A DNA stretch of 64,000 nt from an uncultured Acidobacteriota bacterium (lineage in GTDB: Bacteria; Acidobacteriota; Thermoanaerobaculia; Gp7-AA8). The stretch's first letter is position 1. Every line of letters begins with the position of its first letter. Both the position numbers and the translations under genes were made by a program. The notes under the pieces were generated by a model. That model saw nothing but the letters and a program-made list of their open reading frames with translations. It was not told where the DNA came from and made no database searches. Shown piece by piece: positions 16,587 through 25,429 of this stretch. The stretch covers positions 1 to 64,000 of the forward strand of contig CALMZP010000044.1 of NCBI GenBank assembly GCA_937870635.1, read 5' to 3'.

Positions 16587-18515
16587 CTACCGCGTTCTCT
16601 GACCGACGGCGACCGGCAGCACATCCGCCGCATGCCCGCCGGCCAGGAACTGGCGCACCCGCTTCGCGATCCCCTCGGGATGGAGGTCGTACTGTGCCCG
16701 CAGGACATCCTGCGTCCCATGGTGCACGTACTCGTCCGGAATGCCGATGCGGTGGAACCTGACGCCCTCGAGGCCGAGCTCCTGCGCCTTCTCCATCACC
16801 GCCGAACCGAAGCCGCCCGCGAGCGATCCCTCTTCGACAGTCAGCACGTGCGCGCCAGGCTTGCAGAAACGCCTGATAAGCTCTTCGTCGAGCGGTTTGA
16901 TGAAGCGCGCGTTGACGACAGCGACGTTGATGCCTTCTTTGGCAAGGATGTCCGCCGCCTGCATCGACGGCCAGACCTCGTTGCCGATCGCGAAGATCGT
17001 CGCGGCCGAACCTTCGCGCAGCAGTTCGCCCTTGCCGACCGGGAGCGACTGAAGCTCTTCGTCCAACTTCACGCCGACGCCGTTGCCGCGCGGATAGCGC
17101 AGCGATGTGGGGTGGCCGGTTTCGAACGCGGTCTTCACCATGTGACGAAGCTCGTTCTCGTCCTTCGGCGCCATGCAGACCATGTTCGGGAAGATCCGCA
17201 GGTAGGCCATGTCGTAGATGCCGTGATGCGTCGGCCCGTCAGCGCCGGCGATCCCGCCGCGATCGAGAGCGAAGACGACCGGCAGATCCATGATCGTGAC
17301 GTCGTGGAACACCTGGTCGAACGCCCGCTGCAGGAACGTCGAATAGATCGCGGCGATCGGCTTCAGACCCTGGGTCGCCAGCCCGCCCGAGAACGTCACC
17401 GCATGCTCCTCGGCGATTCCGACGTCGAACATGCGCTCGGGATGCACCTTGGCGAATTTGTCGAGGCCCGTCCCTTCCGGCATCGCCGCCGTGATGGCGA
17501 CGATCTTCGGATCTTTCGCCGCGAGCGCAATGAGCGTCTCGGCGAATACCGCCGTGTAGGACGGCGGAGCGGGCTTGTCCGACTTTTTCACCTCGCCCGA
17601 AGGGATGTCGAACGGCGTCACGCCATGCGACCAGATCGGCTTGTTCTCGGCCGGAACGTAACCCTTCCCCTTCTTCGTGATCACGTGAATGAGGATCGGC
17701 CCGTCGTAATCCTTGTGCTCCTCGAACAGATCGATGAGGTGATCGAGATCGTGGCCGTCGAACGGTCCGAGGTACTTGAATCCGAGCTCCTCGAACAGCG
17801 TGCCCGGAACGACCATGTGCTTGAGGATCTGCTCCATGTCCGAGGCGACTTCGTGGAGCTTGCCGCCGATGAGAGGGATGCGATCCATGATGCCCTTGGC
17901 GAGATCCTTCGCCTGGTTGTATCGCTGGCCCTTGATGATGGAGTTCAGGTAACCCGACATGGCGCCGACGTTCGTCGAGATCGACATGTCGTTGTCGTTG
18001 AGGACGATCATCAGCTTGCGCTTCAGATGACCGGCCTGGTTCAGACCTTCGAGCGCGAGACCGCCCGACAGAGCACCGTCGCCGATGATGGCCACGACGC
18101 GGTAATCCTCTTTGCGGAAATCGCGGGCCACGGCAATGCCCAGCGCCGCGGAGATGGATGTCGATGCGTGACCGGCGTTGAACACGTCGTACTCGGATTC
18201 TTCGCGTTTGCAGAAGCCCGAGATGCCGTTGTGCTGGCGGATCGTGTGGAAGGTGTCGCGGCGACCGGTGATCAGCTTGTGCGGATAGCTCTGGTGGCCG
18301 GTGTCGAAGACGATCTGGTCGCGCGGCGTCTCGAAGACGTAATGCAGCGCCAGCGTGAGCTCGACGATGCCGAGGTTGCCTCCGAAATGGCCGCCGATTT
18401 TCGAAACCGTGTCGATGATGGTCTCGCGAATCTCGGCCGCGAGCTTCGGGAGCTCCGAGCGGTCAAGCTTCCGCAAGTCCAGCGGAGTGTTGATGTTATC
18501 GAGTAGTCGAGCCAT
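16587..18515 (-). CDS. dxs: 1-deoxy-D-xylulose-5-phosphate synthase
   Basis: A 642-aa thiamine-diphosphate enzyme that condenses pyruvate and glyceraldehyde 3-phosphate, the first step of the MEP isoprenoid pathway. It shows GGHFGGNLGIVELT and FDTGHQSYPHK near the N-terminus, the ThDP/Mg motif GDGALSGGLALEGLNQ through LNDNDMSIS, and the transketolase-type DVGIAEEHAVTFSGGLA with catalytic Glu. Length is normal for the family. The gene sits directly after ispA (4 bp) and before tlyA, a common bacterial grouping. Confidence 0.97.
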   Translation of the reverse strand: MARLLDNINTPLDLRKLDRSELPKLAAEIRETIIDTVSKIGGHFGGNLGIVELTLALHYVFETPRDQIVFDTGHQSYPHKLITGRRDTFHTIRQHNGISGFCKREESEYDVFNAGHASTSISAALGIAVARDFRKEDYRVVAIIGDGALSGGLALEGLNQAGHLKRKLMIVLNDNDMSISTNVGAMSGYLNSIIKGQRYNQAKDLAKGIMDRIPLIGGKLHEVASDMEQILKHMVVPGTLFEELGFKYLGPFDGHDLDHLIDLFEEHKDYDGPILIHVITKKGKGYVPAENKPIWSHGVTPFDIPSGEVKKSDKPAPPSYTAVFAETLIALAAKDPKIVAITAAMPEGTGLDKFAKVHPERMFDVGIAEEHAVTFSGGLATQGLKPIAAIYSTFLQRAFDQVFHDVTIMDLPVVFALDRGGIAGADGPTHHGIYDMAYLRIFPNMVCMAPKDENELRHMVKTAFETGHPTSLRYPRGNGVGVKLDEELQSLPVGKGELLREGSAATIFAIGNEVWPSMQAADILAKEGINVAVVNARFIKPLDEELIRRFCKPGAHVLTVEEGSLAGGFGSAVMEKAQELGLEGVRFHRIGIPDEYVHHGTQDVLRAQYDLHPEGIAKRVRQFLAGGHAADVLPVAVGQRTR

Positions 18516-18519
18516 AGCT

Positions 18520-19401
18520 TTAAGATCGCCGATCGCAGATGAAACGTGCGATGTCCCCCAGATAGTTCAAGGGACCGGCGATCATACCAGCGTTATTCAA
18601 GGCGGTCGCCAGCAGGCTGGCGAGCTCGGCGCGGGCCGCGTCGACTCCCATCAGCGCAGGGTACGTCAGCTTTCCCTGCGCCACGTCTTTCCCGGCGGTC
18701 TTGCCGAGGGTGGCCGACGACTCCTCCTGGTCGAGCAGGTCATCGACGATCTGGAACGCCAGCCCGAGAGCGACGCCGTAACGCTCGAGCACAAGGAGCT
18801 GCCTGTCGTTGGCCCCGCCCAGGGTGCCGCCCAGCAGCACCGACGCCGTGATGAGCCTGCCCGTCTTGTTGCGATGGATGAACTCGAGCGCTTCGCGCGT
18901 CGGCTTCGCTCCCTCGGCCTCGAGATCGGCAACCTGACCGCCGATCATCCCCGTCGAGTCGACCGCCCGCGCAACGAGAGCGACAGCCCGAAGTTGTCGC
19001 GCTGGGTCCAGGCCCTCGATCGGCTTGGCGAGCCACGAGAACGCTTCGGTAAGGAGCGCGTCGCCGGCGAGGATTCCCATCGCTTCGCCATAGACGACGT
19101 GCGTCGTCTTCCGGCCGCGGCGGAGATCATCGTCGTCGAGTGCCGGCAGATCGTCGTGGACGAGCGAGTAGGTGTGAATCAGCTCGAGGGCCGCGAACGA
19201 CGGCAGCAGCGGAGTCACATCGGCGCCACATGCTTCGGCCGCGGCGATCGCCAGAATCGGACGCACGCGCTTGCCACCCCCCAGAACGGCATACCGCATG
19301 GCTTCGTGGATGATCGACGGCGCGGTGTCCGCGGGGGGAAGATGCTGATCGAGGGTCTGCTCGACGAGGGTGCGTTTCTCGCGAAGGTACGCGTCGATCA
19401 C
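18520..19401 (-). CDS. ispA: polyprenyl synthetase (farnesyl/geranylgeranyl diphosphate synthase)
   Basis: A 293-aa short-chain trans-prenyl diphosphate synthase. The first Asp-rich motif is DDLPALDDDDLRRGR and the second is FQIVDDLLDQE; GGGKRVRPIL gives the IPP-binding residues. The two small residues before the first motif and the overall length fit the FPP/GGPP synthase class, but product length cannot be fixed from sequence alone. The start is a GTG at 19399-19401 overlapping the xseB TGA (GTGA). It feeds isoprenoids made via the adjacent dxs. Confidence 0.92.
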   Translation of the reverse strand: MIDAYLREKRTLVEQTLDQHLPPADTAPSIIHEAMRYAVLGGGKRVRPILAIAAAEACGADVTPLLPSFAALELIHTYSLVHDDLPALDDDDLRRGRKTTHVVYGEAMGILAGDALLTEAFSWLAKPIEGLDPARQLRAVALVARAVDSTGMIGGQVADLEAEGAKPTREALEFIHRNKTGRLITASVLLGGTLGGANDRQLLVLERYGVALGLAFQIVDDLLDQEESSATLGKTAGKDVAQGKLTYPALMGVDAARAELASLLATALNNAGMIAGPLNYLGDIARFICDRRS

Positions 19402-19673
19402 GACTCGATCTCGCCCGCGCCGTCTTCCTCGTCGTCCTCATCCTCGTCGACGACAAACGCCTCGGTCCGCGGCTGCCCTTTCGCGTCGGCGAGGATCAGC
19501 TCGATCTTCTTCTCCACTTCCTCGAGCCGCTGGTGGCAGAAGCGCGAGAGGCCGATTCCTTCCTCGAAAAGGCGGAGCGATTCGTCGAGCGGCAGCTCTT
19601 CCCCTTCGAGCCGCTGCACGATCTGCTCGAGCTGCTGAAACGCCTTCTCGAAATCGTTGCCGCGCCGGGCCAT
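19398..19673 (-). CDS. xseB: exodeoxyribonuclease VII small subunit
   Basis: A 91-aa XseB protein. The family core is clear: FEKAFQQLEQIVQRLEGEELPLDESLRLFEEGIGL, followed by a helical segment ending in CHQRLEEVEKKI. A strongly acidic tail (DEDEDDEEDGAGE) extends it. It forms exonuclease VII with XseA, whose gene lies upstream but is separated by pcm and a heptamer-rich spacer. A TATAAC hexamer lies 9 bases upstream of the ATG, so it may have its own promoter. Confidence 0.93.
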   Translation of the reverse strand: MARRGNDFEKAFQQLEQIVQRLEGEELPLDESLRLFEEGIGLSRFCHQRLEEVEKKIELILADAKGQPRTEAFVVDEDEDDEEDGAGEIES

Positions 19674-19706
19674 GGGAGGGTGGTTATAGCACGCTCTACA
19701 GGGGGT

Positions 19707-19840
19707 TCAGGGACCCTGGGTCGATTCGACCTTCGACCTTCGGCCTTCGACCTTGGGCCCTTGGACACAATTTGCTCCAAGGTCCAGGTCCAGGGTCCAG
19801 GGTCCAGTATCCGAAGGTCGAAGGTCGAAGGTCGATTCCA
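19707..19840. repeat. nested heptamer repeats with inverted arrangement
   Basis: TCGACCTTCGACCTTCGGCC at about 19726-19755 and AAGGTCGAAGGTCGAAGGTC at 19814-19835 are heptamer arrays of the same word in opposite orientation. Between them are GGACCCTGGG/GGCCCTTGGAC and GGTCCAGGTCCAGGGTCCAG, a second word also partly inverted. The whole 130-bp block can fold into a long hairpin. It occupies most of the 234-bp gap between pcm and xseB; the rest of the gap shows no gene. Confidence 0.85.
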
Positions 19841-19907
19841 GCCGAAGCTCCGAAACGCTGTCCAAAACGCGACCGTGCCGAAGAGCCCCGGGGCTCCAAG
19901 CTCCGAC

Positions 19908-20606
19908 TCACGGCTTCTTCTGCGCTTCGCCGGTCATCGGCACGAAGACGACATCGATCGTCTTCTCCTCGACCACGCCGCGCGGGGTCTTTGTCAGGAT
20001 CAGGATCTGCTGGTAGTAGTCGCCCACGGGGATGATCAGTCGTCCGCCGACCGCGAGCTGATCGACGAGCGGTTGCGGCACGTGGTCGGGGGCGGCGGTG
20101 ACGATGATGCGGTCGAACGGCGCCTGCTCCGGCCAGCCGCGGTACCCATCGCCGGCGCGGACATGAACGTTCGAATATCCGAGAGTTGCGAGAGTTTCCT
20201 TCGACCGGCGGGCGAGGTCGGGGACGATCTCGATCGAATACACCTCTTTCGCCAGCTCGGCGAGAACCGCGGCCTGATATCCCGAGCCCGTGCCGATCTC
20301 CAGCACTTTCGACTGCGGCGTCACCTGAAGCTGCTCGGTCATGTACGCGACGATGTACGGCTGGGAGATGGTCTGGCCGAGGCCGATCGGCAGCGGATTG
20401 TCGTCGTATGCGTTTGCGGCCTGATCGGCGGGTACGAACTCGTGGCGGGGAACCTTGCGCATCACCTCGAGGACGCGCGGGTCGCGGATCCCACGTGCGC
20501 GAATCTGGTTGTCGACCATGTTCATACGGCGCCTCGCATACTCATCCGGCTGCTCCGCCGCGCGCGTTCCGCATCCGAGGATGAAGAGTGCGGTGGTGAT
20601 GGTCAC
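19908..20606 (-). CDS. pcm: protein-L-isoaspartate O-methyltransferase, probably exported
   Basis: This enzyme methylates isoaspartyl residues to start repair of damaged proteins. Motifs are GQTISQPYIVAYMTEQL, the SAM site LEIGTGSGYQAAVLAELA and VYSIEIVPDLA, then GDGYRGW. Upstream of the core is a hydrophobic segment with a lipobox-like end (TTALFILGCG), suggesting a periplasmic lipoprotein, unlike the cytosolic E. coli enzyme. I start at GTG 20604-20606, which overlaps the xseA stop as GTGA. An ATG at 20675 would add Arg-rich residues that would make a better signal-peptide n-region but would overlap xseA by 73 bp. Confidence 0.88.
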   Translation of the reverse strand: MTITTALFILGCGTRAAEQPDEYARRRMNMVDNQIRARGIRDPRVLEVMRKVPRHEFVPADQAANAYDDNPLPIGLGQTISQPYIVAYMTEQLQVTPQSKVLEIGTGSGYQAAVLAELAKEVYSIEIVPDLARRSKETLATLGYSNVHVRAGDGYRGWPEQAPFDRIIVTAAPDHVPQPLVDQLAVGGRLIIPVGDYYQQILILTKTPRGVVEEKTIDVVFVPMTGEAQKKP

Positions 20607-21916
20607 GATTCGTCGGAGACGCTGGAGACGGGCCAGATGCTTTCCACCCCCATCGTTCGTGAATCGACGGTGCATGCGAGCCTCCCGCGCTTGAGCTGGA
20701 CCTCGATCCCCTCACCCACCGCCACGGCCATCGAGTCCATCAGCGGCTTCCTGCGATTCTTCACCCTGGAGAATGCAATTGCGTAGCCGCGCGACAGCAC
20801 CGAGAGCGGCGATACGGCGTTGAGAGTGGCCGCGACTGCTTCGAGACGCTGCCTGTGCCGCTGCAGCTTCGCCGGATAGCGGGTGAGCGGCGCCTGGGCG
20901 CTCTCGAGCCGTCGCCTCATGATCTTCGCCCGCGCGTCCAGGAGGCGGAACAGGGCGACACGGCGGCGCTCGAGCTTTTCGCGGCGAATGGCGATCCGCC
21001 GTGGAAACGCGCCGAGCCGGTCGGATGAAGCGAGGTGCCGCAGCTCGTGCCTGTAATTGCGGACGCGCGACTCGATCAGATGCCGGACGCGGCGGACGGA
21101 GTTGTCGATGTGGCTGCAGATCTCGCTCTTGGCGCGGACCACGATCTCCGCCGCTGCCGACGGGGTCGGCGCGCGAACATCCGCGACCAGGTCCGCAATC
21201 GTGAAATCCGTTTCGTGACCGACGCCGGCGATCGTCGGAATGGCGCACGCGGCGATGGCCCGCGCGACGACCTCCTCGTTGAACGGCCACAGATCTTCGA
21301 GCGAGCCTCCCCCGCGGCAGATCAGCACGACGTCATGCAGATCCCAGCGCGAGAGATTCCGAAGCGCGGCAGCGATCTCCTGCGCCGCGCCCGTTCCCTG
21401 CACGCGAACCGGATAGATCTGCAGCGACAGCCCCTCGAATCGGCGGCCCAGAACGTTGAGGATGTCCCGCAGGGCAGCGCCTGATGGACTGGTGACGACG
21501 GCGATCCGCCGCGGAAGCATCGGGATCGGCTTCTTGCGCGCCGGATCGAAGAGACCCTCTTCAGCGAGCCGTTTCTTCAGCTGCTCGAATGCGAGCTGCA
21601 GCGCCCCCAGGCCGACCGGCTCAGCCGACACAGCATTGAGCTGGAACTCGCCCTTCGCTTCGTAAATCGAGAGACGGCCGCGAACGATCAGCTTCAGACC
21701 GTTCTCGATTCTGAACTTCAGGTAGCGGGCATTCGTCGCAAACAGCACGACCCGCATCTGCGCCTTCGCATCCTTGATCGAGAAGTAGTGATGACCCGAC
21801 GCCGCGCGCGTGTAGTTCGACACTTCGCCCTCGACGCTGATGTCGTTGTAGCGGAAGAAGTCGATGTTGATCTGCTTGATCAGCTCGCTGACGGTGTAGG
21901 TGCGCGGTTCCGGCAT
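20603..21916 (-). CDS. xseA: exodeoxyribonuclease VII large subunit
   Basis: A 437-aa XseA protein, the catalytic subunit of exonuclease VII. The N-terminal OB-fold region (VSELIKQINIDFFRYNDISVEGEVSNY) is followed by the catalytic domain with PRRIAVVTSPSGAALRDILNV, the CRGGGSLEDLWPFNEE block, and PTIAGVGHETDFTIADLVADVRAPTPSAAAE. The C-terminal half is a long helical coiled-coil region as in the family. It ends in a GTGA overlap with pcm. A palindrome separates it from mlaF upstream. Confidence 0.96.
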   Translation of the reverse strand: MPEPRTYTVSELIKQINIDFFRYNDISVEGEVSNYTRAASGHHYFSIKDAKAQMRVVLFATNARYLKFRIENGLKLIVRGRLSIYEAKGEFQLNAVSAEPVGLGALQLAFEQLKKRLAEEGLFDPARKKPIPMLPRRIAVVTSPSGAALRDILNVLGRRFEGLSLQIYPVRVQGTGAAQEIAAALRNLSRWDLHDVVLICRGGGSLEDLWPFNEEVVARAIAACAIPTIAGVGHETDFTIADLVADVRAPTPSAAAEIVVRAKSEICSHIDNSVRRVRHLIESRVRNYRHELRHLASSDRLGAFPRRIAIRREKLERRRVALFRLLDARAKIMRRRLESAQAPLTRYPAKLQRHRQRLEAVAATLNAVSPLSVLSRGYAIAFSRVKNRRKPLMDSMAVAVGEGIEVQLKRGRLACTVDSRTMGVESIWPVSSVSDES

Positions 21917-21919
21917 GGC

Positions 21920-22031
21920 AAGAAGTCTATCCTGAGCGAAGCGAAGGATCTCCGGTGCACCTGCGCGGCTCGAACCTCAGGCGGCGCTGGTGCACCGCAG
22001 ATCCTTCGCTTCGCTCAGGATAAACTTCTTA
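21920..22031. repeat. family A-like palindrome between mlaF and xseA
   Basis: AAGAAGTCTATCCTGAGCGA and onward (GCGAAGGATCTCCGGTGCACC) pairs with GGTGCACCGCAGATCCTTCG, CTTCGCTCAGGATAAACTTCTT. The arms are about 42 bases with few mismatches around a 26-base loop. This copy uses CCTGAGCG and AAGGATCT where the copies at 1197 and 26280 use CCCGAGCG and AGGGATCT. It fills the whole gap. Confidence 0.85.
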
Positions 22032-22037
22032 GAAGAC

Positions 22038-22796
22038 TCACTCTTCCGTCAATGGCCCCTGCGCCCGCCCCTCGATGAACTGCTGCACGATCGAATTCTC
22101 CGAGCGCTGAAACTCTTCGGGTGTCCCCTCTTCGATGATCTCTCCGCGGTAGAGCATCGCCACGCGATCGGCAATCTTGAAGGCGACTTTCATGTCGTGC
22201 GTGATCGTGACCGTCGTCGTATTCAGCTTCTCGTCCATCTCCACGATCAGGTCGGCCACGACGTCGCTGATGACGGGATCCAGACCGGTGGTCGGTTCGT
22301 CGAAGAGCAGGATCTCGGGCTTCAACGAGATCGCGCGCGCAAATCCCACGCGGCGGCGCATGCCTCCGGAAAGCTCGGAGGGCCTGCGTTTCTCCACGCC
22401 ATGAAGATGCACATCCTCGAGGCATTCTTCGACGCGCTGCCGGATCTCGTCCTCGCTCATCTTCGTGTGGCGGCGCAAAGGGAACGCGATGTTCTCGAAG
22501 ACCGACATCGAGTCGAACAGCGCGCCTTCCTGGAAGGCCATCCCGAAACGCCTCCGGAACGCATTGAGCTCGACCGCGTGCATGCAGCAGAGATCCGTGT
22601 TGTCGACCACGACGTGGCCGCGGTCGGGCTGCAGCAGACCGATGATGTGTTTCAGCGTGACGCTCTTGCCGGTGCCTGAACCACCGACGATGACCAGCGA
22701 TTCGCCCGGCGAGATATCGATCGAAAGATCGCGCAGCACTTCCTTCCCGTTGAACGACTTGTACACGTGCTGGAGAGAGATCTTCGGCTCAGACAT
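22038..22796 (-). CDS. mlaF: MlaF-type ABC transporter ATP-binding protein
   Basis: A 252-aa ABC ATPase that pairs with the MlaE permease next to it to move phospholipids between the membranes and keep outer-membrane asymmetry. Walker A GGSGTGKS (about residue 39), Q-loop MAFQEGALFDSMSVFENIAFPLR (typical of Mla/Mkl ATPases), signature LSGGMRRRVGFARA, Walker B ILLFDEPTTGLDP and the switch His THD are all present. It starts immediately after the mlaE stop. No MlaD-type substrate-binding gene is in the window. Confidence 0.93.
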   Translation of the reverse strand: MSEPKISLQHVYKSFNGKEVLRDLSIDISPGESLVIVGGSGTGKSVTLKHIIGLLQPDRGHVVVDNTDLCCMHAVELNAFRRRFGMAFQEGALFDSMSVFENIAFPLRRHTKMSEDEIRQRVEECLEDVHLHGVEKRRPSELSGGMRRRVGFARAISLKPEILLFDEPTTGLDPVISDVVADLIVEMDEKLNTTTVTITHDMKVAFKIADRVAMLYRGEIIEEGTPEEFQRSENSIVQQFIEGRAQGPLTEE

Positions 22797-23567
22797 CTAG
22801 AAGAGGACCTTGGTGAGAAAGAAGTCCGAGAGCAGGATGATGAGCGACGCGCTCACGACTGCATTCGTCGTGGCCTTGCCCACGCCCTCCGCGCCACCGG
22901 TCGTGTAATAACCGCGCACACATCCGGTCAGTGTCAGGATCAGGCCGAAGACCGCCGACTTGATCAGGCCGCTCCACAGATCGTTCAAGTGGAGAAAACT
23001 GAACGTGTTCTGCTCGTAGACGAGCGGATTCGCGCCCAGCAGCTTCACCGAAACGAGGTACCCGCCGTAGATGCCGAGGGCGTCGCCGAGGATGACGAGG
23101 AAGGGGAGCATGAGGATGCCGGCGATGACCCGCGGCACGAAGAGGTAATGGACCGGATCGGTGGCCAGAGCCTTCAGCGCATCGAGCTGCTCGGTCACTC
23201 GCATCGTGCCGATCTCCGCGGCCATGGACGAGCCGACGCGTCCGGTCACCATCAGTCCGACCAGGACGGGCGACAACTCACGAAGCATGGCCAGGGCCAC
23301 GACGCTGCCGACGAAATTTTCCGCGTGCACGCGCTGGAAACCGGTGTAGGTCTGCAGCGCGAGCACCATCCCGGTGAACATCGTCGTGAGAAAGACGACC
23401 GGGATCGAATCGACGCCGACACGGACCATCTGCCGCGACCACTCCCGCACCTCGTACGGACTCTTGATGCCCCAGACCATCGTCCGCCACAGCATCCGGA
23501 ACCAGAGTCCGGTCTGCTCGGAAAATCGGATGAAGATGCGGCCGAGCCGCTCGAGGAGAGCAGTCAT
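22797..23567 (-). CDS. mlaE: MlaE family lipid ABC transporter permease
   Basis: A 256-aa MlaE/YrbE permease with about five to six membrane segments. Family hallmarks are PVVFLTTMFTGMVLALQTY, the RELSPVLVGLMVTGRVGSSMAAEIGTM block and DPVHYLFVPRVIAG. It forms the membrane part of the phospholipid transporter with MlaF. It overlaps the alr stop by an ATGA and abuts mlaF with no gap. Coupling of an alanine racemase to Mla genes ties cell-wall and outer-membrane genes together in this operon. Confidence 0.93.
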   Translation of the reverse strand: MTALLERLGRIFIRFSEQTGLWFRMLWRTMVWGIKSPYEVREWSRQMVRVGVDSIPVVFLTTMFTGMVLALQTYTGFQRVHAENFVGSVVALAMLRELSPVLVGLMVTGRVGSSMAAEIGTMRVTEQLDALKALATDPVHYLFVPRVIAGILMLPFLVILGDALGIYGGYLVSVKLLGANPLVYEQNTFSFLHLNDLWSGLIKSAVFGLILTLTGCVRGYYTTGGAEGVGKATTNAVVSASLIILLSDFFLTKVLF

Positions 23568-24724
23568 TGGAAGCGGGACCGAACCGTGGCGCGCCCGTCG
23601 ACGCGGTAGACGCGCGGAACGCGCGCGCTGACACCGCAGAGCACTTCGTAGGAGATTGTACCGGTCTTCGCCGCGATCTCTTCGACGGTCACCTCTTCGT
23701 CACCCTGGCGCCCGATCAGGATCACCTCGTCGCCACACGAGGCACCGGGGACGTCGGTGACGTCGACGGTGATCAGATCCATGGAAACGCGGCCCACGAC
23801 CGGCGCGCGCATCCCCCTGACCAGAACGTCTCCTTTGTTCGAAAGCAGGCGGTTGTAGCCGTCGGCGTATCCAACCGGGAGCGTGGCCAGCCGGGTCGGC
23901 CGCTCCGTGCGGAAGGTCATCGCGTAACCGACCGCGTGCCCCTTCGGAAGATCCTTCAGCCGGACGATCTCCGTGCGCCACCGCATCACCGGCTCCAGCC
24001 GCGATTCTCCGGCGTCCAGCGCTTCCGCTCCATAGAGGGCGATTCCCACCCGCGCGTATTCTCCCGGCCTGACCATGCCGCGCATCATCGCCGCGCTGTT
24101 CGCCCGATGGCGCAGCGGCGCGGAGAGGCCGGCCTTTGCCAGAGTCTCGACCAGCGCGTCGAACCGGGCGCTCTGCTCGACCGTGAAGGGATCATCGGGA
24201 TCGCCGGCGTTCGCGTAATGCGTGTAAAGGGCGGCCACCTTGAGTCGCGGAGCGGAACGGACCAGTTCGACGATGCGGGGCAGCTCGCCTTCGGTCGAAC
24301 CCATCCGGCCCATTCCGGAATCGATCTTCAGGTGAATGACCACGTCGCGGTCACGCGCCACGCGCGTCGCCGCCTCGAGCTCCTCCGGACCGGGAACGCC
24401 CACGTCGATCCCGTTCTCCGCCGCAATGCGCACCTGCGCCTCGCTCAATGGTCCGAGGACGAGCAGAGGAGTGGTGACTCCGGCGCGGCGAAGCTCCATG
24501 GCCTCTTCCAGCATGACCACAGCGATCATGGCCACGCGGTCGGGGGTGCACTCTTTCGCAAGCTCGGCCGCTCCGTGGCCGTATGCATTTGCTTTCATCA
24601 CCGCGATCAGACGCGATCCCGGGGGCAGCCGCGATGCGACCGTGGCAAGGTTTCGTCCGAACGCCGCGGAGTCGATCTCCGCCCACGTGGGGCGCATCGT
24701 TGAAAGCTCAGACGCTGTAGACAT
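23564..24724 (-). CDS. alr: alanine racemase
   Basis: A 386-aa PLP enzyme that makes D-alanine for peptidoglycan. The PLP lysine lies in IAVMKANAYGHGA (about residue 44), HLKIDSGMGRMG follows, and the C-terminal beta domain has the catalytic Tyr region VGYAMTF plus LPVGYADGYNR and the VLCGVSARVPRVY end block. The track ATG (24724) overlaps the SDR gene by 17 bp; a second ATG at 24697 (MRPTWAEID) is equally plausible. The two ATP-grasp ligases at 42-44 kb are not adjacent. Confidence 0.95.
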   Translation of the reverse strand: MSTASELSTMRPTWAEIDSAAFGRNLATVASRLPPGSRLIAVMKANAYGHGAAELAKECTPDRVAMIAVVMLEEAMELRRAGVTTPLLVLGPLSEAQVRIAAENGIDVGVPGPEELEAATRVARDRDVVIHLKIDSGMGRMGSTEGELPRIVELVRSAPRLKVAALYTHYANAGDPDDPFTVEQSARFDALVETLAKAGLSAPLRHRANSAAMMRGMVRPGEYARVGIALYGAEALDAGESRLEPVMRWRTEIVRLKDLPKGHAVGYAMTFRTERPTRLATLPVGYADGYNRLLSNKGDVLVRGMRAPVVGRVSMDLITVDVTDVPGASCGDEVILIGRQGDEEVTVEEIAAKTGTISYEVLCGVSARVPRVYRVDGRATVRSRFQ

Positions 24725-25412
24725 GGAGATTCTGTCCGTTCATCGGGCGTGACTGCGGAGACGCCAGAAAGAGAATCGACTCGGCTGCTTCGTCCGCCGT
24801 CATCTCCGCTGGCGCCCCGCCACTCGCTGCCGCCCACATGGGAGTGTCGACGGAACCGAAGCTGACGCAGTTCACGCGCACTCCATGCTGCTTCACTTCG
24901 ACTGCCAGCGCCTCGGTGAAGGCGATGACGGCGGCCTTGCTGGCGTTATACGAGGCGAAGCCGGGAAACTTCTCGGGACCGGGCACCCCCGAGATCGAGG
25001 AGACGTTGACGATCACGCCCGTACGGCGCTCGATCATCCGCGGCAGTGCGCGGCGGCAGGCGAGGAATGCCGAGCGCGCGTTCACCGCGAACATCCGATC
25101 CCAGCGGCCGGCATCGAGATCGACGACCAGGGCGGGATCGATCATCCCGGCACAGTTGACGAGGATGTCGCATGGGCCGAAACGCGCTTCGGTCTGCTCG
25201 AAAAGGCGGTCGACGTCGGCGGGCTCGGCTGCGTCGCCCGTGACGGCGAATATCCGGGCAGCGTGCCTGGAGGCGATCGCGGAAAGCTTTTCGGCGGAGC
25301 GGGCGAAGATGGCAACCTTGGCGCCGCGTTCGGCGAGCATCTCCGCCGCGCGGCGTCCGATCCCGCTCGACGCGCCCGTCACCACTGCCACTCTGTCGCC
25401 GAAGTCCGCCAT
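24708..25412 (-). CDS. short-chain dehydrogenase/reductase
   Basis: A 234-aa classical SDR. It has the cofactor motif TGASSGIG (residues about 12-19), NCAG, the active-site Ser in VNVSSISG and the YNASK catalytic Tyr-Lys pair, followed by VNCVSFGSVDTPMW. Substrate is not evident; many such enzymes act as 3-oxoacyl reductases or polyol dehydrogenases. It is the first gene of the long minus-strand operon and its start lies 66 bp from the divergent PuuD-like gene. Confidence 0.88.
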   Translation of the reverse strand: MADFGDRVAVVTGASSGIGRRAAEMLAERGAKVAIFARSAEKLSAIASRHAARIFAVTGDAAEPADVDRLFEQTEARFGPCDILVNCAGMIDPALVVDLDAGRWDRMFAVNARSAFLACRRALPRMIERRTGVIVNVSSISGVPGPEKFPGFASYNASKAAVIAFTEALAVEVKQHGVRVNCVSFGSVDTPMWAAASGGAPAEMTADEAAESILFLASPQSRPMNGQNLHVYSV

Positions 25413-25429
25413 GTGTGCCGTAACGCACC

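Noticed and set aside
16041-18506. 821-aa plus-strand ORF opposite dxs and tlyA
   Set aside because: It is a shadow of the high-GC minus-strand genes: Arg/Asp/His-rich, no domain, and it covers two clear enzymes on the other strand.
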